DNA of 5,031 bases from contig JBOFEG010000019.1 of NCBI GenBank assembly GCA_051647685.1, positions 1-5,031 on the forward strand, in the 5' to 3' direction. The translations under genes were made by a program, and so were the position numbers. Below are positions 1 through 5,031 of this stretch, one piece after another. Source of the stretch: CALTSX01 sp051647685 (GTDB lineage: Bacteria; Chlamydiota; Chlamydiia; Chlamydiales; CALTSX01). Each line of letters opens with the position of its first letter. The stretch's first letter is position 1. The notes beneath the pieces are model-generated. The model saw nothing but the letters and a program-made list of their open reading frames with translations. It made no database searches and was not told the origin of the DNA.

Positions 1-9
1 TAATATAAA

Positions 10-15
10 TATAAT
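10..15 (+). promoter_or_regulatory. Possible -10 box (TATAAT) upstream of the small coiled-coil gene
   Basis: A perfect TATAAT hexamer lies 21 bases before the ATG at 37, a normal place for a -10 box. Its -35 partner would fall outside the window, and the surrounding DNA is so AT-rich that a chance match is quite possible. Confidence 0.3.
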
Positions 16-36
16 AGTTAACAAAGAGAATGAAAA

Positions 37-399
37 ATGAAAACAGATATATATTCCAATATATTAGCATTAAAAGATGATATTTATGTAATTGTGTCGC
101 GTAATAAAAAATTAGTTGTTGAAAAAGAAAAAATAAACGAAATCTATAATAAACAAGATAAAACTATCAATGAACTATTAGATGCTAAGGAATTAATATG
201 TGAAAATCTACAGTATAACAAGATGAATGATAATGAAAATGAATCTTTAGAAAAGAAATATCAAGAATTAAAAGGAATAATAGAATATTGCTACAAAGAA
301 TTAGATGAATCTAAAGAATTATTAAAACAAATGCATAAACGACAAGAATTTAATCAACTCAATATTGATAATCTTCTAAAAATACATAAAAAATATTAA
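37..399 (+). CDS. Small coiled-coil hypothetical protein (120 aa), very AT-rich
   Basis: I do not recognise this gene. The 120-residue product is dominated by Lys, Glu, Asn, Leu and Ile. It has no signal peptide or membrane segment and contains long Leu/Ile-spaced charged stretches (about residues 25-65 and 68-105), which suggests a mostly helical, coiled-coil cytoplasmic protein. The start at 37 is supported by an AG-rich stretch (AAGAGAA, about 24-30) and a TATAAT at 10-15. An overlapping ATG at 30 is in another frame and soon hits a stop. Base composition differs from the rest of the window: positions 61-180 contain 24 G/C of 120, against 23 of 60 in a sample of the downstream operon (3301-3360). 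That fits recent acquisition or weak constraint. An uninterrupted 120-codon frame is less impressive in AT-rich but A-biased DNA than usual, so the gene is probable rather than certain. No functional call can be made. Confidence 0.6.
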   Translation: MKTDIYSNILALKDDIYVIVSRNKKLVVEKEKINEIYNKQDKTINELLDAKELICENLQYNKMNDNENESLEKKYQELKGIIEYCYKELDESKELLKQMHKRQEFNQLNIDNLLKIHKKY

Positions 400-415
400 A
401 GTATTATTAATAACG

Positions 416-434
416 AAGTAATTCCTTACTTTTT
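416..434 (+). terminator. Weak hairpin plus T-run after the coiled-coil gene
   Basis: AAGTAA (416-421) and TTACTT (426-431) form a 6-bp stem with a TTCC loop. The right arm continues into TTT, giving five T residues in a row (430-434). It begins 17 bases after the stop codon of the small gene, as an intrinsic terminator would. The stem is short and AT-rich, so termination strength would be low. Confidence 0.35.
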
Positions 435-549
435 AGGATATAGGGGGATGTGACGTTTTTAAATACAACATAATCGACAGAGTTTTTCAACAATGTAACG
501 CTCCCAAGTTTTCTTACTTCTTAAGTGACTTGCAAAAATTTTGATTAAT

Positions 550-590
550 ACAATGGCTGAAACTTTATGAAAAAAAGTTTCAGCCATTGT
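550..590 (-). terminator. Perfect 17-bp stem-loop, likely terminator of the namZ-like gene
   Basis: ACAATGGCTGAAACTTT (550-566) is exactly complementary in reverse to 574-590, with a 7-base loop (567-573). It starts 12 bases beyond the stop codon of the minus-strand DUF1343 gene. Read on that strand, it is followed by ATTAATCAAAATTTTT, a T-rich but interrupted tail. On the plus strand only TT and then AAAA follow, so it is better placed to end the minus-strand transcript, though it could act in both directions between these convergent genes. Confidence 0.75.
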
Positions 591-602
591 TTAAAACGTT
601 GA

Positions 603-1850
603 CTATTTATTTTCAGAGTATAAAGGATTGAGATATCTAGCTCGCCTTTTCATAAATGCCTTTCTCTCTTCTCGGTGAAAGCTGCGAAGCTTCCAAATTA
701 CATATTTTTCTTCCTTGAGGATAGTAAATATCTCGTCGGTTCCGTTCACCTTAGCGAACATATCTTTTCTTTTTTTTGATTTTTCAAGTGCTTTTGCAAA
801 TTCCGCTGGATAAATAGATTTAATCATACCCAGAATAACATATCCCGTTGTCACCGGCATATAAGACAAAGGATCTACAATATGAATCAATATACCGCGA
901 CAGACTACATTGGCTAACGATCCAAAAAAGGGTCGATATTGTATGGGAGAAAAGGTTACTCCGGGCAGATTTTGTTGATTGAGTTTTTGAGCAAATAGAT
1001 CTGGATCTATCCAAGGAGCTCCAACAACTTGAAATGGCAATGTGTAACCAATTCCAATATTTACACATTGCATTTCGCCAAGTATTCCAGTAATGGGAGA
1101 ATAAAGTGGAGTGGTAAAAAAAGGAATTTGAGGACTTGTTGGGATCCAAGGGAGACCTGTATCTCTAAAACTCATCGATCTCTTCCACCCTTTCATAGGA
1201 ATAATATGCAAATCGCAACCGAGTTCATATTCATTGTTAAAAAAGAGAGCGAGTTCCCCTATTGTCATTCCATGGCAATAGGGAACATTAATATGTCCCA
1301 CCATAGAACGTTTTGATTCATCAAACATTGGACCGTCTACTACTATACCATTGATTGGATTAGGACGATCTAAAACAATCACAGATTTAGATCTCTTTTG
1401 CGCTTCTTCCATAACGTAGAACAAAGTGGTAGTATATGTATAAGAGCGACAGCCTATGTCTTGAATGTCAAATAAAAGGAGATCTACTTTATCTAACATT
1501 TCTTTAGTGGGCCGATGATTTTTGTTGTGCAAACTATATACGGGAATCTGATCTGGATGTTTTTCTCCATTTACATGAGCTCCTGCATATTCAATACCAA
1601 ATAGGCCATGTTCCGGTCCAAATAAAGCGCTGACTGTGTATACGCCCATCTCTGCATGTTTTTGTAGAAGAGAGAGGGTACTATTTGACTGGCTATCGAT
1701 TCCCGTTTGGTTGGTAACGAGTCCAATTCTTTTCTTATAGAGTAATTCTATATAAGGTTTGTTAAAGAGCTGCTCTACTCCAGGTTTAACCTCGGCTCTA
1801 CATAGGTTAAGAAAAACAAACAAGAAAAAAAGAATCAGTAGCTTCTGCAT
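603..1850 (-). CDS. namZ: Exported DUF1343 / NamZ-family exo-beta-N-acetylmuramidase (GH171)
   Basis: 415 aa, full length for the DUF1343 family. Characterised members (NamZ, glycoside hydrolase family 171) remove terminal N-acetylmuramic acid from peptidoglycan fragments outside the cytoplasm. Visible family motifs: GLVTNQTG (43-50), LFGPEHGLFG (76-85, with the Glu-His that I recall as the proposed catalytic region), DIQDIGCRSYTYTTTL (128-143), DRPNPINGIVVDGP (161-174), PYCHGMTIGE (190-199), WIPTSPQIP (235-243) and PFQVVGAPWID (272-282). Residues 1-19 form a signal peptide (MQK, hydrophobic core, cleavage likely after CRA), so the mature protein should be periplasmic. The start is supported by AGGA nine bases upstream. 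The usual GRGT motif before PF reads G-I-G-Y (266-269), so ligand binding may differ. The gene stands alone, divergent from the downstream operon and ended by a strong hairpin. The family assignment is very secure; the exact activity is inferred. In chlamydiae it would act in peptidoglycan turnover or recycling. Confidence 0.93.
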   Translation of the reverse strand: MQKLLILFFLFVFLNLCRAEVKPGVEQLFNKPYIELLYKKRIGLVTNQTGIDSQSNSTLSLLQKHAEMGVYTVSALFGPEHGLFGIEYAGAHVNGEKHPDQIPVYSLHNKNHRPTKEMLDKVDLLLFDIQDIGCRSYTYTTTLFYVMEEAQKRSKSVIVLDRPNPINGIVVDGPMFDESKRSMVGHINVPYCHGMTIGELALFFNNEYELGCDLHIIPMKGWKRSMSFRDTGLPWIPTSPQIPFFTTPLYSPITGILGEMQCVNIGIGYTLPFQVVGAPWIDPDLFAQKLNQQNLPGVTFSPIQYRPFFGSLANVVCRGILIHIVDPLSYMPVTTGYVILGMIKSIYPAEFAKALEKSKKRKDMFAKVNGTDEIFTILKEEKYVIWKLRSFHREERKAFMKRRARYLNPLYSENK

Positions 1851-1893
1851 ATTTGTAAATCCTAGAAAAAAATCTATATTTCATTAAGAATAA

Positions 1894-1923
1894 TTGCTTG
1901 AGAATAGAGTATGTGGTTATTTT
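1894..1923 (+). promoter_or_regulatory. Candidate promoter for the kinase-like operon
   Basis: TTGCTT (1894-1899) and TATTTT (1918-1923) are separated by 18 bases and lie about 75 bases before the first gene of the plus-strand operon. Both hexamers are imperfect and the region is AT-rich, so this is a tentative call. The 146-base gap (1851-1996) between divergent genes must hold promoters for both strands. I could not pick a convincing minus-strand one. Confidence 0.3.
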
Positions 1924-1996
1924 ATGAATCATTTTTTCATCAGTGTAGGAGTTTTTCCAATCTGCACCAAAATGCAACAACTATTTCACAGGGTCA

Positions 1997-2899
1997 ATGA
2001 ATAAACTGCGATTGTTAGCTTTTTTATCTATTTCTATATTGTCGATATGCCTTATAGAGAGGGGTTATCACTTCATAACAGATGGGTTTTCAATCCACCG
2101 CATTAGCCACTCGGAGCCACCGCCCGCTCCCTTTGATACGGTCGTCTTACTGGATGATGAGAGAAAGGAAGAAGTCAATAATGCCCTGCGGCAAGATTTC
2201 CATTATTTAGGGAGTGGTAGTCAATGTTTTGTGTTTAGCAGCGCTGATAATCAATATGTACTCAAGTTTTTCAAGCACCACCGATGGAAATTGACATGGC
2301 TGAACCAAATGTTGTTATCTCCCTCTTTTTTTACAAGAATCAGAGAAAAAAAGCTTAACCGAAAATATACGTCTTATGTAGATACTTGCAAAAGTTATTG
2401 CCTCTCGTTTGAGCAGTTTAAAGATAAGACAGGTCTCTTATTTGTCCATTTATCTACGAATAGCCTAGGACTACCGACTGTGACTATCAAAGATCGAGTC
2501 TGTAGGACATATAAAGTTCCTTTAGATGACTTTACTTTTCTACTGCAAAGAAAAGCGACTCCAATGAGTCAATATATTACAGAACGCACAACAGACGAAC
2601 AAAAAATTCGCCGACTCATCTCAGAATACCTCACTTTTCTAGAAGAGAGAGCGAGGCTTGGATATTTGAATAAAGATCCCAGCTTTGGAAAGAACTTTGG
2701 CGTATCCAATGATTCTATCATAGAAATTGATATTGGAGGATGCTTTCAAGATCCCAAAAAGGATATCCATTATTTTTATTGGCAAGAACTATCCAGAATT
2801 GAAGAAAAACTATGTATTCTTTTTAAAAAAAATCGTTCCCTCTGTATGTTTGTTCGACAAGAAATCCAAAGCAGAAGAGATTCTTTTTCGGATGTATAG
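1997..2899 (+). CDS. Membrane-anchored or exported kinase-like protein, paralogue 1 (300 aa)
   Basis: I do not recognise a named family. Residues 1-20 are a basic start plus hydrophobic core (signal peptide or anchor), followed by a Pro-rich linker (SEPPPAPF, 39-46). The rest follows kinase-fold order: YLGSGSQCFVF (70-80) like a Gly-rich loop; YVLKFFK (87-93) with Lys90 in a strand; Arg116-Glu117, possibly the helix-C pair; TGLLFVHL (145-152); FLLQRKATPMSQYI (181-194) like a hinge and helix D; a predicted helix (200-221); LGYLNKDPSFGKNFG (221-235) like a catalytic loop with Asp227 and Asn233; and IIEIDIGG (241-248), DFG-like with Asp245. Asp-to-Asn spacing is 6, not the usual 5, so it could be a pseudokinase or an unrelated fold. 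The start at 1997 fits the hydrophobic N-terminus and has AGGG close upstream. It is first in an apparent operon, 4 bases before its paralogue. The coding frame is secure; the kinase-like reading is inference from motifs. Confidence 0.85.
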   Translation: MNKLRLLAFLSISILSICLIERGYHFITDGFSIHRISHSEPPPAPFDTVVLLDDERKEEVNNALRQDFHYLGSGSQCFVFSSADNQYVLKFFKHHRWKLTWLNQMLLSPSFFTRIREKKLNRKYTSYVDTCKSYCLSFEQFKDKTGLLFVHLSTNSLGLPTVTIKDRVCRTYKVPLDDFTFLLQRKATPMSQYITERTTDEQKIRRLISEYLTFLEERARLGYLNKDPSFGKNFGVSNDSIIEIDIGGCFQDPKKDIHYFYWQELSRIEEKLCILFKKNRSLCMFVRQEIQSRRDSFSDV

Positions 2900-2903
2900 T
2901 TCT

Positions 2904-3791
2904 ATGAAACGTTTTCATAAAATAGGTTCCGCTGTAATTTTTTTATCCATGACTGTAACCGCTGTGTCTTCTTTATTTGTCCGAAAATCTGGATTTGCTT
3001 TGTCAAAAATACACTCACCCAATCCCTATGATGGGCGGTGGGATATTCCAATGTCTATAGAGGATTTATCTGAAATACGAGCTATTCTCTCACAAAAATT
3101 CACCTACCTCGCGAGTGGAAATCACTGCTATACTTTTGTAAGTGATGATGATGATTACGTAATAAAGTTTTTCAAACAGAAACAAATTACTCCAATCAGC
3201 TGGAAAAATTACCTACCTATTCCAAGCCGCCGTTTGATCCGGGAAAATCGACAAAAATATCGCGATAAAACATATGGCAGTTATGTAATCGCTGCGACAA
3301 AACTCAAATCTGAGACTGGAACTGTCTATCTGCATCTAACAAAATCCCATCACTTTTCTCACAAACTTTTGTTAATTGACCAATATAGACGTATCCACTC
3401 TATAGACTTAAACCATGCTGAATTTCTAGTTCAAAAGCGCGCACAAATTGGTTTTTCTTATTTGGATAGAATGCTCGCACAAGCAAAAGTGCAGGAGGCA
3501 GCTAGGGCAATAGATTCTCTCTTTTCTCTAATTTCCAGACGATGCGCGCTCGGAATCTTAGATGATGACTGCCAACTTTGGAAGAATTTTGGATTTAGAG
3601 AAGGCAGGGCTATCGAAGTAGATATTGGAGAATTTCGGTATGGCTCTCTCAAGGAAATTGCAATAGACCTCGAGATGGATAGGATAGCCGATCAAATGAG
3701 CCACTGGATCGATGAGCATTATCCTGAGTATCATTTCCTCATTACAGAGGCTCTAGATAATGCGGCAGCGAAATGTAAAAACCTATTGTAA
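2904..3791 (+). CDS. Membrane-anchored or exported kinase-like protein, paralogue 2 (295 aa)
   Basis: A diverged tandem copy of the preceding gene. Shared blocks: YLASGNHCYTF (68-78), YVIKFFK (85-91, Lys88), RRLIRENRQKYRDKTYGSYV (109-128, Arg113-Glu114), TGTVYLHL (138-145), EFLVQKRA (173-180), LGILDDDCQLWKNFG (216-230, Asp222 and Asn228) and AIEVDIGEF (236-244, Asp240). These parallel the same landmarks in paralogue 1 with nearly identical numbering. Residues 1-26 form a basic, hydrophobic signal or anchor, without the Cys seen in paralogue 1. The frame is open back to 2727, but that would overlap the previous gene by 173 bases. I chose the ATG at 2904 because it matches paralogue 1's N-terminus; the ATG at 2892 (four residues longer, 8-base overlap, AGAAGAGA upstream) is almost as good. 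The C-terminus (about 245-295) is much more diverged. The 4-base gap before it and the 12-base gap after it imply co-transcription. Function unknown; kinase-like fold inferred. Confidence 0.85.
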   Translation: MKRFHKIGSAVIFLSMTVTAVSSLFVRKSGFALSKIHSPNPYDGRWDIPMSIEDLSEIRAILSQKFTYLASGNHCYTFVSDDDDYVIKFFKQKQITPISWKNYLPIPSRRLIRENRQKYRDKTYGSYVIAATKLKSETGTVYLHLTKSHHFSHKLLLIDQYRRIHSIDLNHAEFLVQKRAQIGFSYLDRMLAQAKVQEAARAIDSLFSLISRRCALGILDDDCQLWKNFGFREGRAIEVDIGEFRYGSLKEIAIDLEMDRIADQMSHWIDEHYPEYHFLITEALDNAAAKCKNLL

Positions 3792-3803
3792 AGAGAACTC
3801 TCT

Positions 3804-4262
3804 ATGGCAAACTACCAAACTCACACAAAATTTAATATTTGTATCGCTCTCCCTATTTTCTTACTTATTTTTTTCTTCTTCTTACATCCACCAGTATTTG
3901 GCATGCTACTGTTTTCCTTATCTTTTGTGTATAGCACTTTATTTATGAACCCAGATGTCGATATTTCTTATAAAATTCGAATTTTTTCTCTCAGAGGAAT
4001 TTTGACTCTTCCCTTTCGGACTTACTGTCTTTTTTTTCGCCACCGCGGTCTTTCACACTCTTACATGTACGGATCACTAACTCGAATTGTTTGGTTGTTT
4101 GGTTCGATTATTTTTGTCTTTTATTTATGTCATAAGACAGTTCCATCCCTCCAAGAATGCCTATCTTTTTTTCATCGGTATAAGATCAGTCTATCTTATA
4201 TCTTTGCAGGAATTTGTCTCGCCGACTGGTGTCATCTCCTTCTAGATCGCAAGCGCGCATAG
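3804..4262 (+). CDS. DUF2227-type putative metal-binding membrane protein (152 aa)
   Basis: It resembles the DUF2227 / YdjM-like putative metal-binding membrane proteins. Landmarks: an N-terminal THTKFN (His7), the NPDVDI motif (49-54, Asp51 and Asp53), the FFRHRGLSHS signature (77-86, His80 and His85) and a C-terminal ADWCHLLLD (140-148, His144 and Asp148). Such spaced His/Asp residues are the expected metal ligands. Hydrophobic segments lie at about 12-27, 31-47, 94-109 and 128-140, so it is an inner-membrane protein. No member has, to my knowledge, a firmly established biochemical role, so no reaction is assigned. The chain ends four residues after Asp148 (RKRA), slightly short for the family as I remember it, but all main motifs are present. 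It starts 12 bases after the second kinase-like gene, with AGAGAA upstream of the ATG, and is probably the last gene of that operon. Confidence 0.85.
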   Translation: MANYQTHTKFNICIALPIFLLIFFFFLHPPVFGMLLFSLSFVYSTLFMNPDVDISYKIRIFSLRGILTLPFRTYCLFFRHRGLSHSYMYGSLTRIVWLFGSIIFVFYLCHKTVPSLQECLSFFHRYKISLSYIFAGICLADWCHLLLDRKRA

Positions 4263-4317
4263 ATAAACACTTTGGTATCAATTTTGACAGAATTAGCTAC
4301 TCAAAAGATAGCTATAT

Positions 4318-4326
4318 TGGTATGAT
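4318..4326 (+). promoter_or_regulatory. Extended -10 promoter candidate for gspD
   Basis: TGG followed by TATGAT (4321-4326) matches the extended -10 pattern TGnTATAAT with one mismatch. It lies 33 bases before the secretin ATG, placing transcription initiation near 4333. No good -35 is seen at 16-18 bases, which an extended -10 can tolerate. This suggests gspD can be transcribed independently of the operon upstream. Confidence 0.45.
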
Positions 4327-4359
4327 ATCGTCTCGATTTATCTCATTATAATTACATCT

Positions 4360-5031
4360 ATGAAAAATATAAAATCTTCTTGGAGCGTCTTATTGCTTCC
4401 CATACCTGTTGTTTTCTGTTCATTCTTACTCATATCTGCGCTTCCATGTAACAATAGTTTTTTCCATAATCTCCCACAAAATTATTTCGATACTCTATTG
4501 CAACCTGTGGAAAAAAATAGCCCTGAATCGCCTGTGCAACAGGAACCGAGTACCGATTTGTTTACAGTAAATTTTCCTGAAATCTGTATGTCGGAATTTA
4601 TTCGATTTGTCAGCAAGATTACAAAGAAAAATTTCATTTATCAGGAAGAGGCTCTGAATTTCTCTATTGCTTTTGTTTCTGGGAGAGCTTTTTCTGCCAA
4701 TGGTATATTGCAGGCAATGCAGGATATCTTGGAAAAAAAAGGACTTGGACTCGTAGAACGAGAAGATTATTTTCTGATTGAAAAATTAGGGATTCACATC
4801 CGCGAGGAAAATGGTCTAAATAATCTGACAGCAAGTCTGCAGCTTCCCTATTCCAGCGATCTTCAAAACAAATTACAATTTGTAGTGTATAAACTAAAAT
4901 ATCACGAAGGGGATGAAATTTTAGTTACAATGAAACAAATGATAAGTAATCCAGAACTGCTCAATAAATCACTCGCTCAGACTATTGAATCGATGCAATT
5001 TAACAAAAATACCAATTCTATCTCGTTTTTC
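4360..5031 (+). CDS. gspD: Type II secretion secretin GspD, N-terminal part (runs off window)
   Basis: 224 codons are open to the window edge; secretins are normally well over 600 residues, so most of the gene is missing. GspD forms the outer-membrane channel of the type II secretion system. Residues 1-29 are a signal peptide (MKNIKSSW, then a hydrophobic core). A low-complexity Pro/Gln/Glu linker (about 49-66) leads to the N0 domain at about 68-142 (FTVNFPEICMSEFIRFVSK, then NFIYQEEALNFSIAFVS and ILQAMQDILEKKGLGLVE, ending in DYFLIEK). A partial N1 domain follows at about 174-224 (FVVYKLKYHEGDEI, ending in MQFNKNTNSISFF). This N0/N1 pattern with a 'TNS' turn is typical of secretins and resembles the chlamydial GspD. 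The secretin pore domain is not in view, so a related secretin (type III) is possible but less likely. The ATG at 4360 gives a good signal sequence but has no evident Shine-Dalgarno. Confidence 0.85.
   Translation, partial: MKNIKSSWSVLLLPIPVVFCSFLLISALPCNNSFFHNLPQNYFDTLLQPVEKNSPESPVQQEPSTDLFTVNFPEICMSEFIRFVSKITKKNFIYQEEALNFSIAFVSGRAFSANGILQAMQDILEKKGLGLVEREDYFLIEKLGIHIREENGLNNLTASLQLPYSSDLQNKLQFVVYKLKYHEGDEILVTMKQMISNPELLNKSLAQTIESMQFNKNTNSISFF

Noticed and set aside
442..474. AGGGGG followed by ATG/GTG (442-454), like a strong ribosome-binding site
   Set aside because: The ATG at 448 is followed at once by TGA and the GTG frame stops after seven codons, so there is no gene; at most it is a decayed remnant.
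820..1316. Open frames at 820-1149 (-) and 1029-1316 (+)
   Set aside because: They lie inside the DUF1343 gene in other frames, have implausible protein composition and no ribosome-binding support.
1800..1850. Possible lipobox (L-N-L-C, residues 14-17) in the NamZ-like signal peptide
   Set aside because: Leu at the position before Cys is not accepted by lipoprotein signal peptidase; an ordinary cleavage after CRA fits better.
1997..2056. Possible lipobox (L-S-I-C, residues 15-18) in kinase-like paralogue 1
   Set aside because: Ile before Cys is atypical and the paralogue lacks the Cys altogether.
2727..2903. Longer N-terminal extension of the second kinase-like protein, starting at 2727
   Set aside because: It would overlap the first paralogue by 173 bases in another frame and bury the hydrophobic N-terminus; the start at 2904 (or 2892) matches the paralogue.
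3458..3652. 64-codon minus-strand frame
   Set aside because: It is antisense to the conserved kinase-like catalytic-loop region of paralogue 2, where the plus-strand conservation explains the sequence.
3760..3948. 62-codon plus-strand frame
   Set aside because: It overlaps the end of paralogue 2 and the start of the DUF2227 gene; the hydrophobic content is a frame-shifted reading of T-rich membrane codons.
4284..4289. Perfect TTGACA as -35 of the gspD promoter
   Set aside because: The hexamer 17 bases on (GATAGC) is a poor -10, and TATATT at 4313 is 23 bases away, too far; the extended -10 at 4318-4326 is preferred.

Overview
The window looks like chromosomal DNA of a non-Chlamydia (environmental) member of the Chlamydiota, probably a low-GC lineage such as the Parachlamydia/Simkania/Rhabdochlamydia group. 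The main evidence is the start of a type II secretin (GspD) at the right edge, whose N0 and N1 regions read like the chlamydial version as I remember it. The genus is inference; no search was run.

Layout, left to right. (1) 37-399 (+): a short, very AT-rich gene for a Lys/Glu/Asn-rich, coiled-coil-like protein of unknown function. A 203-base non-coding stretch follows, holding two hairpins. The larger has a perfect 17-bp stem and sits just behind the next gene's stop. (2) 603-1850 (-): an exported DUF1343 protein of the NamZ / GH171 exo-beta-N-acetylmuramidase family, i.e. a peptidoglycan-fragment hydrolase. (3) A 146-base divergent intergenic region. (4) 1997-4262 (+): an apparent three-gene operon with gaps of 4 and 12 bases. 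It encodes two diverged tandem paralogues of a membrane-anchored or exported protein with a kinase-like layout, then a DUF2227-type putative metal-binding membrane protein. (5) A 97-base gap with a plausible extended -10 promoter. (6) 4360-5031 (+): the N-terminal 224 residues of GspD, running off the window.

The most interesting part is the tandem pair at 1997-3791. Neither protein matches a family I can name. Both carry, in order, a Gly/Ser-rich turn followed by a beta-strand lysine, an Arg-Glu pair, a hinge-like segment, a predicted helix, an Asp-x5-Lys-Asn-Phe-Gly motif and an Asp-Ile-Gly motif. This is the order of parts in the protein-kinase fold, but the Asp-to-Asn spacing is one residue longer than normal, and both proteins have an N-terminal hydrophobic segment. 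They may be envelope-associated or secreted pseudokinases or atypical kinases. Their position next to a secretion gene is suggestive but proves nothing.

There is no sign of rRNA, tRNA, CRISPR arrays, insertion sequences or an origin.
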